A stretch of 44,135 nt of DNA from Microvirga brassicacearum (GCF_008757455.1 NZ_VCMV01000005.1:1-44135), one strand, 5' to 3'. Positions 26,134 to 34,714 are shown, counted from the stretch's first letter. Notes: generated from the letters alone by a model not told the origin. Translations and numbers: made by a program.

Positions 26134-26424
26134 ATGGAGAGCACCCTAGCCACTGCAGCGGTTGTCCAAACCAACCCGGTCGGATTCGATGCGACCCGCA
26201 GGATCGAGAATCTGCCCGAGGAGCGCGAAGACCTCCGCCGCTTCGTCGAAACGGCCATCATCATGGCCCCTTTAGCGAATATCCTGGTCGAGTTGGACCT
26301 TGACGGCGAGTACGACTTCGACGTCGTGGCGCACCACGCGAGTCCCGACGTCTTTCGTTTCCACGTCAACGAACAGGCCCCGTCGACTACCGCCCTCTCA
26401 TCCAAGGGAGAGCCCAATGTTTGA
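26134..26424 (+). CDS. Small protein encoded ahead of cydA, family not recognised
   Basis: The product is 96 residues. It is acidic, with no signal peptide or membrane helix, and reads ATRRIENLPEEREDLRRFVETAII and LANILVELDLDGEYDFDVV. TTGGAGATGAACC precedes the ATG. It overlaps the cydA start by 8 bp, which indicates translational coupling and a shared job. It may be an assembly or regulatory partner of the bd oxidase, but I know no named family for it. Confidence 0.68.
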   Translation: MESTLATAAVVQTNPVGFDATRRIENLPEEREDLRRFVETAIIMAPLANILVELDLDGEYDFDVVAHHASPDVFRFHVNEQAPSTTALSSKGEPNV

Positions 26425-27841
26425 CCAGTTCGACGCCCTGCTCCTGGCACGTTTCCAGTTCGCGTTCACGATCTCGTTCCACTTCATCTTCCCATCGTTT
26501 TCGATCGGGCTGGCGAGCTATCTTGCCGTGCTGGAGGGGCTGTGGCTGTGGACCGGGCGCGAGGTCTATCTCAACCTGTTTAAGTACTGGCTCAAGATCT
26601 TCGCCCTGGCGTTTGCCATGGGCGTCGTGTCCGGCATCGTCATGTCCTATCAGTTCGGCACCAACTGGGCCGTGTTCTCCGACAAGGCCGGGCCGATCGT
26701 CGGCCCGCTGATGGCCTACGAGGTCCTGACCGCGTTCTTCCTGGAGGCGGGCTTCCTCGGCATCATGCTGTTCGGCATGGGGCGTGTCGGGCGACGGCTG
26801 CACTTCGCCGCGACCCTTGCTGTCGCCATCGGCACCTGCATCTCGGCCTTTTGGATCCTGTCCGCCAACTCGTGGATGCAGACCCCGGTCGGTCACACCA
26901 TCAACGAGGCCGGACAGTTCGTTCCCGAAGATTGGTGGACCATCGTGTTCAACCCGTCCTTCCCCTACCGCCTCGTCCATACGGTGCTCGCCTCCTACCT
27001 CACGACGGGGCTGGTCGTAGGCGGTGTCGGTGCATGGCATCTCCTGCGCGAGCGCACCAACAAGGGCGCCCAGGTGATGTTCTCAATGGCGATGGGCATG
27101 ATCGCCGTTGTCGCCCCGCTTCAGATTTTCGTGGGCGACATGCACGGGCTCAACACTCTGGAGCACCAGCCCGCCAAGGTCATGGCGATGGAAGGTCACT
27201 TCGAGAGCCACCCGGACGGTGCTCCCCTGATCCTGTTTGGCATCCCCGATCAGGAGGCCGGCACGGTGCGCTATGCCGTCGAGATCCCGAAAGTAGGGTC
27301 ACTCATCCTCAAGCATGACCTGAATGCTCCGGTGGATGGGCTCGACACGTTCGACCGCGCCAACTGGCCCTATGTGCCCGTGGTGTTCTGGTCCTTCCGT
27401 ATCATGGTGGGCCTGGGCACTCTCATGCTGGGCCTCGGAGTGCTCAGCCTGTGGGCCCGGTTCCGGGGCCAGCTCTACGACTGGCGCCCGCTGCATTGGC
27501 TGGCGCTGGCCATGGGGCCCGCGGGCTTCGTGGCCGTAATCGCCGGCTGGGTTACCACGGAGGTCGGGCGCCAGCCCTTCACCGTCTATGGCCTGCTCCG
27601 GACTGCCGAGTCGGTCTCACCGCTTGAGGCTCCGGCGGTCGCCGCGTCGCTGCTGACCTTCATCGTGGTCTACTTCATCGTGTTCGGGGCCGGCACAGGC
27701 TACATTCTCAAGCTCATGAGCAAGCCGCCCCAATCGGGCGAGACCGGCCCTGAGGAAGGTCCTGACCATCCCATTCGCACCGCCGGCATCACCCCGGCTC
27801 CGGCAGTCGATCCGGACCGCACCCTTGGCGCGGAGGCCTGA
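26417..27841 (+). CDS. cydA: Cytochrome bd ubiquinol oxidase subunit I, cyanide-insensitive (CioA) type
   Basis: The product is 474 residues with about nine membrane helices. The high-spin haem ligand is His22 in ISFHFIFPSF. A second His is in RLVHTVLASYLTTG, and Met appears in RIMVGLG. The Q-loop region is short (EHQPAKVMAMEGHFESHPDG), placing it with the short-loop CIO type, where sensitivity to cyanide is low. It oxidises quinol and reduces oxygen to water in the inner membrane. AAGGGAGAGCCC precedes the ATG. It is followed at once by subunit II. Confidence 0.95.
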   Translation: MFDQFDALLLARFQFAFTISFHFIFPSFSIGLASYLAVLEGLWLWTGREVYLNLFKYWLKIFALAFAMGVVSGIVMSYQFGTNWAVFSDKAGPIVGPLMAYEVLTAFFLEAGFLGIMLFGMGRVGRRLHFAATLAVAIGTCISAFWILSANSWMQTPVGHTINEAGQFVPEDWWTIVFNPSFPYRLVHTVLASYLTTGLVVGGVGAWHLLRERTNKGAQVMFSMAMGMIAVVAPLQIFVGDMHGLNTLEHQPAKVMAMEGHFESHPDGAPLILFGIPDQEAGTVRYAVEIPKVGSLILKHDLNAPVDGLDTFDRANWPYVPVVFWSFRIMVGLGTLMLGLGVLSLWARFRGQLYDWRPLHWLALAMGPAGFVAVIAGWVTTEVGRQPFTVYGLLRTAESVSPLEAPAVAASLLTFIVVYFIVFGAGTGYILKLMSKPPQSGETGPEEGPDHPIRTAGITPAPAVDPDRTLGAEA

Positions 27842-27844
27842 ACC

Positions 27845-28852
27845 ATGACAACCCTTCTCGACCTCCCCACCCTCTGGGCCTTCGTCATCGCGTTTGCGGT
27901 CTTTGCCTACGTGGTGATGGACGGCTTCGATCTCGGCATCGGCATCCTGTTCCCTGTCTTCGCGCCGGGACCGGAGCGCGACAGCGCCATGAACTCGGTC
28001 GCCCCGGTCTGGGATGGCAACGAGACCTGGCTGGTGCTGGGCGGCGGCGGCCTCATGGCGGCCTTCCCGCTGGCTTATGCCATCATCCTGCCGGCCCTTT
28101 ACGCGCCGATCATCGCCATGGTGCTGGCGCTGATCTTCCGCGGGGTCGCCTTCGAGTTCCGCTGGCGCGATCCGGGCCACCGTCGCTACTGGGACTTCGC
28201 CTTCACCACGGGTTCAATCGTCGCCACGCTGGCACAGGGCATCACGCTCGGCGCCCTGCTTCAGGGTATCGTGGTCGAAGGACGCTCCTATGCCGGCGGT
28301 TGGTGGGACTGGCTCACGCCGTTCAGCCTGCTGGTCGGCGTCAGCCTCGTGTTCGGCTATGCCCTGCTCGGTGCGACCTGGCTTGTCATGAAGACCGAAG
28401 GTGCTGTCCAGAACCACAGCTTCCGTCTCGCTGGCAAGCTCGCCATCGCACTGATCGCCTGCATCGGCCTTGTCAGCGTAGCAACGCCGTTCCTCAGCGG
28501 CGCCTATTACGAGCGCTGGTTCGCCTGGCCCCAAGTCTTGTTCACCGCCCAGGTGCCGCTGCTCGTCGGCCTCTGCTCCGGAACGCTGCTGGTGAGCCTG
28601 ATGCGGCGCTGGGAGTACTGGCCGTTCCTGCTGACGCTGGGGCTGTTCGCCCTTTGCCTACTCGGGCTGGGTGTCAGCATGTTCCCATACGTGGTGCCGA
28701 ATGCCGTCACCATCCACCAGGCCGCGGCGCCGCATTCCAGCCTCCAGTTCATGCTGGTCGGTGCGAGTGTCCTAATCCCGATCATCCTCGCCTACACCGG
28801 GTACTCGTACTGGGTGTTCCGCGGCAAGACCGGACACGAGGGATACCACTGA
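27845..28852 (+). CDS. cydB: Cytochrome bd ubiquinol oxidase subunit II
   Basis: The product is 335 residues, with eight or so membrane helices. It opens with LWAFVIAFAVFAYVVMDGFDLGIGIL, followed by PVWDGNETWLVLGGGGLMAAFP, both hallmark segments of CydB. It pairs with subunit I. The ATG lies 3 bp after the cydA stop, and its own stop overlaps the next ATG (TGATG). No cydCD transporter genes are in the window. Confidence 0.95.
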   Translation: MTTLLDLPTLWAFVIAFAVFAYVVMDGFDLGIGILFPVFAPGPERDSAMNSVAPVWDGNETWLVLGGGGLMAAFPLAYAIILPALYAPIIAMVLALIFRGVAFEFRWRDPGHRRYWDFAFTTGSIVATLAQGITLGALLQGIVVEGRSYAGGWWDWLTPFSLLVGVSLVFGYALLGATWLVMKTEGAVQNHSFRLAGKLAIALIACIGLVSVATPFLSGAYYERWFAWPQVLFTAQVPLLVGLCSGTLLVSLMRRWEYWPFLLTLGLFALCLLGLGVSMFPYVVPNAVTIHQAAAPHSSLQFMLVGASVLIPIILAYTGYSYWVFRGKTGHEGYH

Positions 28853-28974
28853 TGACCAACGATCTCGAACAGGGCTCTGCCGTGCGCCGCTGGCTGTGGT
28901 TCGCGGGCCTCTGGGCCGCCGGCGTCGGCACGACGGGAGCGGTCAGCCTCGTCATCCGGTCTTGGCTAACCTGA
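28852..28974 (+). CDS. Small bd oxidase subunit-like protein (DUF2474/CydX type)
   Basis: The product is 40 residues with a single hydrophobic helix (WFAGLWAAGVGTTGAVSLVI) preceded by RRWLW and ending RSWLT. Its ATG overlaps the cydB stop as TGATG. Proteins of this length in this place, as DUF2474 or CydX, are single-pass subunits that stabilise the bd oxidase haems. It is too short for most gene callers. Confidence 0.8.
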   Translation: MTNDLEQGSAVRRWLWFAGLWAAGVGTTGAVSLVIRSWLT

Positions 28975-28980
28975 CGACCC

Positions 28981-29975
28981 ATGCAGAATCCGACCGAACG
29001 CAACCGAGCACGATCGGCGTATCTCCTGTCGCCCGTCGTCCCGGCGACCTTCTTCGGCATGGTCCTCGGCCTGGGCGGCCTCGGCAACGGATGGCGCACG
29101 GCCGCGAGGGTCTGGGATGCCCCTGCCTTTCCGGGAGAATCTCTCTCCGTAGCTGCAGGATCGGTGTGGTTTCTCTGGATCGTCCTCTACGGATGGAAAT
29201 GGGCCATGTCCCGCGAGGAGGCCGCCGCCGAACTCCGGAATCCCATCCAAGGCTTCTTCATTGCGCTGATCCCCGTGGCGACCATGATCGCCTCCACGGC
29301 GGTAGCTCCGTACATCGCTGCCATCGCCTGGGCGATGTTCGTGCTGGGCGTTGCGAGCCAGGTCCTGTACAGCGCCTGGGTCGTGGGTGAACTGTGGCAG
29401 GGCGGAAGCCAGACAGAGGCGACCACGCCGGCCCTGTACATGCCTACGGTCGGCGGATGCTTCGTCAGCGCCATCGCATGCGGTTCCTTCGGCTACCCGG
29501 AGCCAGGGCTGCTGTTCTTCGGGGCAGGCCTCCTCTCGCTCGTCGTGCTGGAATCGATCGTGCTGCATCGCCTGATGACCCATACATTGCCGATAGCATT
29601 TCGGGCCACGATGGGCCTTCACCTCGCGACTTCGGCAGCCCGGCAGTCGGATCCGTTGCGTACCTCGCGGTGACCGACGGTCCTCCGGACCGCTTCGTCC
29701 AGATGCTGTTCGGATACGCGCTGCTCCAAGCCCTCGTCATGCTGCGCCTTGTGCCCTGGCTTCGACAGCAGGCATTCTCGCCCGCGGCTTGGGCCTACAC
29801 CTTCGGCGTCTCCGCCCTGCCGCTTGCGGCCCTGCGTTTCGTCGAACGGGGACAGGCGGGGCCGATTTCCTGCTTGGCCATCCCGCTTTTCATCGGCGCC
29901 AACCTAGTCATCGGCTGGATCACCCTGCAAACTCTACGCCTTGCCTTCACGGGGAAGCTTCTGTCGCAGCAATAA
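28981..29975 (+). pseudogene. TehA/SLAC1-type anion channel or tellurite-resistance transporter, frameshifted
   Basis: The first frame, 28981-29673, begins MQNPTERNRARSAYLL and has repeated membrane helices with PATFFGMVLGLGGLGNGWR and a conserved ALIPVATMIAS. After FRATMGLHLA (about 29625) the family reading continues in another frame as PAVGSVAYLAVTDGPPDRFVQMLFGYALL until the stop at 29975. One indel between 29626 and 29642 explains it. Ten helices would be expected, and both halves are otherwise well conserved. The break is recent, or a sequence error. It starts 6 bp after the small bd oxidase gene, so it could have belonged to that operon. Confidence 0.82.
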
Positions 29976-29983
29976 TCTCTGCG

Positions 29984-30637
29984 TCACTCAGGAAACGGGG
30001 CATCCGCTACAAAATCGACAGATGAAGGAGCCTTGTAGCCTTCGACACAGCGCTCTCCGAAGTCCCGAACAAAGTTATCGTAGGTCAATTCAGGTCTCAC
30101 TTTGGCGATGTGACAGAAGCATCGCGTCATTCGCTGCTTCATGCCAAGCCGCGGGAACTCCGCAACAATTTGTTCCATCTCTTTGGGTGGAATTCGATCA
30201 TACTGCAATCCGATGACATCCAGGCAGATTCCAGCGGTGCACAGAGCGACCTCTGCCTCCTTGTAGAGCCCGATCGAGGGTGTCGAGTTGAGCGCGACGC
30301 TATCCCAAATCAATTGGGCACGGCGTTCGTCCAGTCCGCTTTCTCTTGCGAAGCTCCCGGCGAGATCGGCCGCTTCCACCTCGAAGCGCCGTGGTCCGGC
30401 AAAACGTTCATTGAGCGTGATATCATGCAGCAAAGTTCCAACAGCAACGACCTCAGCGTCGTGCGTGATGTTCTGAAGCTGTCCGAGGCGGGTGGCAAAG
30501 AGCCAGGAACGAACGACATGGTTGAACAAGTATGGTTCGCATCGCTGCCGAGCGTACTCGAGAGCGGCATCAACGATCGGAGTGTCTGGAACCGAGACAC
30601 CGGCGACCACTCTGTTATCTGTCCCAAGCATCGTCAT
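29984..30637 (-). CDS. HD-domain metal-dependent hydrolase, cyanamide hydratase-like
   Basis: The product is 217 residues, with no signal peptide. It has the metal-site residues of the HD fold: HVVRSWLFATRL (first His), LLHDITLN (His-Asp pair) and a later Asp in AEVALCTAGICLDVIG. The layout resembles the HD proteins called cyanamide hydratase or Ddi2/3-like, but the substrate is not shown. GAAAGGG precedes two close ATGs, at 30637 and 30631. It converges with the TehA-type gene, leaving a gap of 8 bp. Confidence 0.82.
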   Translation of the reverse strand: MTMLGTDNRVVAGVSVPDTPIVDAALEYARQRCEPYLFNHVVRSWLFATRLGQLQNITHDAEVVAVGTLLHDITLNERFAGPRRFEVEAADLAGSFARESGLDERRAQLIWDSVALNSTPSIGLYKEAEVALCTAGICLDVIGLQYDRIPPKEMEQIVAEFPRLGMKQRMTRCFCHIAKVRPELTYDNFVRDFGERCVEGYKAPSSVDFVADAPFPE

Positions 30638-30694
30638 ACCCTTTCAATCAGATCGGCAGTGCGAATGGATTAGATCGCCTCTGCCGGCGTCGGT

Positions 30695-30720
30695 GGGTCG
30701 GCGGAATTTCCGGCCGACCC
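30695..30720 (-). terminator. Hairpin downstream of the alpha/beta hydrolase gene
   Basis: GGGTCGGCGGAA pairs with TTCCGGCCGACCC, with one bulged base and one unpaired base, giving a strong stem 26 bp past the stop codon at 30746. There is no T-run after it in the minus direction, so termination may need Rho. Confidence 0.4.
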
Positions 30721-30745
30721 TTGATGCACCTGTGGAGACCGAGGT

Positions 30746-31723
30746 TCAGCCCCTGATGAAGGCGAGTATCTCGGGATTCACGATCTCGGGATGGGTCTGG
30801 CACAGGCCGTGCGGCAGGTCCTTGTAGGTCTTGAGCGTGCCGTTCTTCAGGAGTTTGACCGTCAGTGGCGCGGAATCGGCATAGGGCACGATCTGGTCGT
30901 CTTCGCTGTGGATCACCAGCACTGGCACGTCGATCGCCTTCAAATCCTCGGTGAAGTCGGTCTCGGAGAAGGCCTTGATGCACTCATACCCGGCCTTGAC
31001 GCTCCCCATCATGCCCTGCCGCCACCAATTGCGGATCAGACCCTCCGACACCTTCGCGCCGGGCCGGTTGAAGCCGTAGAAGGGGCCGCTCGGGATATCG
31101 AGGTAAAGTTGGGCGCGGTTGGCGGCCAGGGCGGCACGGTATCCATCAAATACCTCGAGTGGCGTCCCGCCAGGGTTTGAATCCTTCTTGACCATCACCG
31201 GCGGGACCGCGTCGATCAACACGGCCTTGGCCACGCGTCCCGATTCCGCTCGCGCCACATAACGGGTGACCTCGCCGCCACCGGTCGAGTGGCCGATATG
31301 GATCGCGTTCTTGAGGTCGAGCGTCGTCACCAGTTCGGCGACATCGGCTGCATAGGTGTCCATCTCGTTGCCGCCGTCGGTTTGGTCCGAGCGCCCGTGA
31401 CCCCGGCGGTCGTGGGCGATCACGCGATATCCTTCCGCCAGGAAAAACATCATCTGGTTATCCCAGTCATCGGCACTCAATGGCCAGCCATGATGGAACA
31501 CGATCGGTTGAGCATCTTTGGGGCCCCAATCCTTGTAGAAGATCCGAGTGCCGTCTTTGGTGCTGATTATACTCATGTTGTTGTCCCTTTCGTTTGGTGA
31601 GTTGACACGGCCCGCCGGCTGAGCGGCTGCGGGCACGGTGGGTAAGCAGGCGACTAGCGCTGCACTCAAGCCGAGTCGGATCACATCTCGGCGGGCAGGA
31701 TTGCACATTCCTGGTGCAGCCAT
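30746..31723 (-). CDS. Alpha/beta hydrolase, non-haem chloroperoxidase-like, possibly exported
   Basis: The long form is 325 residues and starts with a leader holding a twin-Arg pair and hydrophobic stretch (ARRDVIRLGLSAALVACLP, then AAAQ), which suggests Tat or Sec export. A second start at 31576 (MSIISTKDGT) follows a better ribosome site, AAAGGGACAACAAC, and would give 276 cytosolic residues. The catalytic Ser is in IHIGHSTGGGEV, the Asp is in HSEDDQIVP and the His is in PHGLCQTH. An oxyanion HG-type HHGWPLSADDW is also present. The fold is that of arylesterase/haloperoxidase enzymes. It lies 139 bp after an isochorismatase-like gene that also has a Tat leader, which favours the exported form. 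Confidence 0.85.
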   Translation of the reverse strand: MAAPGMCNPARRDVIRLGLSAALVACLPTVPAAAQPAGRVNSPNERDNNMSIISTKDGTRIFYKDWGPKDAQPIVFHHGWPLSADDWDNQMMFFLAEGYRVIAHDRRGHGRSDQTDGGNEMDTYAADVAELVTTLDLKNAIHIGHSTGGGEVTRYVARAESGRVAKAVLIDAVPPVMVKKDSNPGGTPLEVFDGYRAALAANRAQLYLDIPSGPFYGFNRPGAKVSEGLIRNWWRQGMMGSVKAGYECIKAFSETDFTEDLKAIDVPVLVIHSEDDQIVPYADSAPLTVKLLKNGTLKTYKDLPHGLCQTHPEIVNPEILAFIRG

Positions 31724-31862
31724 TTGCGGCCCTATTGATAAGACAATTTTAGAGCGACAGACCCAGCAAGCATTGATGTCACAAAGGACGTTGGTCTGTG
31801 ATCTTTTTCTTGATTGATGGCCCGCACGTCTGACGGTCATCCATCCACACAGTAATCTGGGC

Positions 31863-32678
31863 TCAGGTCTTCTGAAGCATTTGGACCGTTTCCTCCGTTG
31901 TCCAAAGACCGTTTGCCATATAACGGAAATTGATGAGCGCCGCGAGATAGCCATCGCCTTCCGGAAACTTCGGCGCCGCTATGGCATCTCGGACGACAGC
32001 AACCTCAAAGCCCTGTTCCAGAAACTCCCGGCAGTGCGATTCAATGCACATATTGGCAAGCATCCCGGCAAGAACGATCTGATCGACCCGCTGCTTGCGG
32101 AGCTGGAGGGGCAGGCCGTTGGCCTGCGGCCCATACAACTTATGCGGCGAGCAAATGATCGTCTGACCATCCTCGATGTACTTCTTGAATTCCGGCAAGA
32201 AGTCCGCGCCGGATCCGCGGAAGCCATCAACCGTGTAGGGGCCTGTCCGATCAAAGATTCCCACCTCATGTTGAAAGACCTCAAGCGGACCTTGGATTTT
32301 CCAATTGTGATCCCAAGGGTAGTAGTGGTGGGGAGAGATCGCCACAACCATTCCGGCTGTCTTCGCAGCTTCAAACAAACGACCGAGATTCGGAACGACA
32401 TTGTGCTCGGTGACGCTCTCGCCCACGACCGGCCATGCTTTGCCTTGCGGGCTCATGAAGTCGATCTGCGGATCAACGACGACCAGGGCTGCCCTGGACG
32501 CGTCCAACTTCATGCTCCCTTTCGGGAGAGCCGGGTTGGCGGGATCAGCATAAAAGTTGGGAGCTGCAGTTTGGGCAGCAGCACCTGATCCTGTCGCCGT
32601 CAAACCCGTCGCCGTGATGCCGGCCATCGCTGCCAGAAATGAGCGCCGGTGCGGTTTGCAGCAGTCATCGTTATGCAT
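31863..32678 (-). CDS. Isochorismatase-family hydrolase with Tat signal
   Basis: The product is 271 residues. The leader PHRRSFLAAMAGITATGL is a twin-arginine signal ending near AAAQ. The catalytic Asp is in LVVVDPQIDFMSP, the Lys is in CSPHKLYGP and the Cys is in AGMLANMCIESHCREFLEQG, so the full Asp-Lys-Cys triad is present. It hydrolyses a C-N or C-O bond in an unknown small molecule, probably in the periplasm. AAGGAGGT precedes the ATG of MHNDDCC. It differs from the YcaC-like member at 20313, which is cytosolic. Confidence 0.88.
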   Translation of the reverse strand: MHNDDCCKPHRRSFLAAMAGITATGLTATGSGAAAQTAAPNFYADPANPALPKGSMKLDASRAALVVVDPQIDFMSPQGKAWPVVGESVTEHNVVPNLGRLFEAAKTAGMVVAISPHHYYPWDHNWKIQGPLEVFQHEVGIFDRTGPYTVDGFRGSGADFLPEFKKYIEDGQTIICSPHKLYGPQANGLPLQLRKQRVDQIVLAGMLANMCIESHCREFLEQGFEVAVVRDAIAAPKFPEGDGYLAALINFRYMANGLWTTEETVQMLQKT

Positions 32679-32739
32679 GTCTACCTCCTTCTGGTTTGCA
32701 GACACATTCACACGACCATAGCCGTCCTATCGTGTGGCC

Positions 32740-33177
32740 CTATCGCGTGGCCGGCTTGATTGGGAAGAGCAGTTCCTTCTCAGCGGTGTCGACCACGAAG
32801 ACGGCCAGCAGGCGAGCCGGCTCCGTCGTGCTGACATTTTTGCTCACAGCGTGGCGATCGCCCGGATACTCCGAGAAGCTTTCGCCAGTACGGTAGGTCT
32901 TGACCGGTCCGTCGTTGACCTGGCCCCGGATCGCTCCTTCGAGGACCGTCGCATAGATGAAGGCCGATGATGGATGCGTATGGGCTTCGTCATAGCCTCC
33001 AGGCCCGTATTCGACCAGAACGCCCTTCATGCTCTTGCCTGGCACGTTCGGAAGTTCATGCGCGTAGACGAGCGTCACCTTAGAAATCTCGCCAGTCGAT
33101 CGGGTGTCGTGAGCGCCGGCGGTGCTGGCGGTCAGGAGCAGCACGACGGCTGCGCTGCAAAGTCCCTTGATCATCAT
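32740..33177 (-). CDS. Exported cupin-domain protein (copy 2)
   Basis: The product is 145 residues with a signal peptide (ending STAGA). Its barrel has the metal run YDEAHTHPSSAFIYATVLEGAIRGQVNDGPVKTYRTGESF and a later GDRHAVSKNVSTTEPARLLAVFVVD. It is clearly paralogous to the protein at 19821, about half identical by eye in the barrel. It lies between the NmrA-like and isochorismatase-like genes on the same strand. Confidence 0.88.
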   Translation of the reverse strand: MMIKGLCSAAVVLLLTASTAGAHDTRSTGEISKVTLVYAHELPNVPGKSMKGVLVEYGPGGYDEAHTHPSSAFIYATVLEGAIRGQVNDGPVKTYRTGESFSEYPGDRHAVSKNVSTTEPARLLAVFVVDTAEKELLFPIKPATR

Positions 33178-33227
33178 GGATGCCTTTCTGGATTGATCTC
33201 AGTTGGACCGATGGTGACAGCAGCCAC

Positions 33228-33983
33228 TCAGGCAGCTTTAGCTCTGGACTGGAACCATTGATCGAAATCGATCTTGCCGAGGCGTGGATTGTTGTCCGAA
33301 ACCAGCGTGGCCTCTTCGAGCCTGGCCCCGGAATAGGGGACATCGGCCGAGGCTTCGACAGCCCGGGCGTCCCCTGTCGCAGCCAGGTACTTCGCCACCA
33401 GATCGCGTATGGGGAACCGCTCCGGGCCAGAGATCTCAAGGAGGCCGTTGCGGGGCGCGGCCAACGCCACTTCCGCCATCACGTCAGCGACGTCATCCGG
33501 GGCGATCGGCTGGATCAGGGCTGCGGGCACAACCACCTTATCGCCGAGCGCCCAAGAGTTGACCAGGAAGCCCAGCAAGTCGAAGAACTGCGTCGCATGG
33601 ACGAGGGTGTAGGGGACACCAGAGTTTTTGATCAGTGTCTCCTGTGCCTGCTTGGCCACGAAATAGCCGCTCGCCTGCAGCCGCTCCGTTCCGACGACGG
33701 ACAAGGCCACGTAATGCTTGACCCCGTTCGCCTTTGCGGCGGCGAGGAGATTGCCAGTCGACTTCCGAAAGAACTCGAGAACGGCGGCATCCTCCCAGGA
33801 AGGCGAGTTCGACAGGTCGACGATGACCTGGGCTCCCTTCACCGCTTCGGCGAGGCCCTCGCCCGTGACCGAGTTGATGCCGCTTTGGGGCGACGCGGCA
33901 ACCACGTCGTGCCCGGCACCACGCAAGCGGGTGACTGTCCTCGAACCGATCAGACCGGTTCCACCATTGATGACGATCTTCAT
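33228..33983 (-). CDS. NmrA-like NAD(P)-binding protein (copy 2)
   Basis: The product is 251 residues. The dinucleotide motif is GGTGLIGSRTV near the N-terminus. YFVAKQAQE sits where classical SDRs carry the active-site pair. It resembles copy 1 at 18735 throughout (DLSNSPSWED against [22 protein letters not shown] against [12 protein letters not shown]). The ATG at 33983 follows GGAGATTGAAC; an upstream TTG would add two residues. The next gene is a cupin, 50 bp on. Confidence 0.9.
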   Translation of the reverse strand: MKIVINGGTGLIGSRTVTRLRGAGHDVVAASPQSGINSVTGEGLAEAVKGAQVIVDLSNSPSWEDAAVLEFFRKSTGNLLAAAKANGVKHYVALSVVGTERLQASGYFVAKQAQETLIKNSGVPYTLVHATQFFDLLGFLVNSWALGDKVVVPAALIQPIAPDDVADVMAEVALAAPRNGLLEISGPERFPIRDLVAKYLAATGDARAVEASADVPYSGARLEEATLVSDNNPRLGKIDFDQWFQSRAKAA

Positions 33984-34052
33984 GTTCAATCTCCTGTAGT
34001 AGAGCCTCGCTGGCGTTCGGGGGCCGATGCTTGTGTGCTAAGACGGCCCAGC

Positions 34053-34580
34053 TCAGTTCAGACCAGCCTCGTCGAGCGCGTAGAGTTTGTCGGCCGATCC
34101 CGGTACAGACCGGAAGGCCACCCCTGCCCGGTTCCAGGCGTTGATCGCCATCACCGCAAAAGTCAGGTCGGAGAGTTCCTTCGCAGAGAACTGGCTGCTG
34201 ACACGCTCATAGAGATCGTCCGGCATGCCGCCCACGGGTAGCTTGGTGAGTGCTTCCGTCCAGGCAAGGGCAGCGCGCTCCCGCGGCTCGAACAGCGGGG
34301 ACTCGTGCCATGTTGCGATGTGGTAGAGCCGCAGTTCGCGCTCACCGTGGAGCTTTGCCTCTTTCACATGCATGTCGAGGCAGAAGCTGCAGCCATTGAG
34401 CTGAGATGCCCGGATCTCAACCAGGTTGATAACCGACTCCTCGATGCTGCCTTTCCTGATGGCCATCGTGAGGTCGGCGAGTTTTTTGAAAAGCTCAGGC
34501 GAGTGCGCTGCGTAGTTCAGACGTTCAATGGGAGCCTTCGCGTGAAGCGTCTTGGTATGTTCTGAGATTGCGGCGTCCAT
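34053..34580 (-). CDS. AhpD-like carboxymuconolactone-decarboxylase-family protein
   Basis: The product is 175 residues. The redox centre is EIRASQLNGCSFCLDMHVKEA, with the Glu, Cys-x-x-Cys and His of AhpD-like alkylhydroperoxidases. Such proteins reduce peroxides with a thiol partner. It is the first gene of the minus-strand cassette AhpD-NmrA-cupin-isochorismatase-hydrolase, with 69 bp before the NmrA-like gene. An element at 34696 lies upstream. Confidence 0.9.
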   Translation of the reverse strand: MDAAISEHTKTLHAKAPIERLNYAAHSPELFKKLADLTMAIRKGSIEESVINLVEIRASQLNGCSFCLDMHVKEAKLHGERELRLYHIATWHESPLFEPRERAALAWTEALTKLPVGGMPDDLYERVSSQFSAKELSDLTFAVMAINAWNRAGVAFRSVPGSADKLYALDEAGLN

Positions 34581-34695
34581 AGGCTATCTCCGTGATGGGC
34601 TCTGTCAGTGCATTGCCTTCGAAGCATGCATGGCCAGCGGAGGTCGTGCTATTGAGCCGGCGGAGTGGATAGCCACTCGATAAGTCTACGATCAC

Positions 34696-34714
34696 TATAC
34701 CGAAGTCTAGGTTT
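34696..34714. promoter_or_regulatory. TATACCGAAGTCTAGGTTT element upstream of the AhpD-like gene
   Basis: This 19-bp element differs at 3 positions from one at 35246 in front of the receiver gene. Its GTCTAGG core at 34705-34711 lies 125-131 bp before the start codon. It is a candidate site for the FixJ-type regulator encoded 0.7 kb away. Confidence 0.5.
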
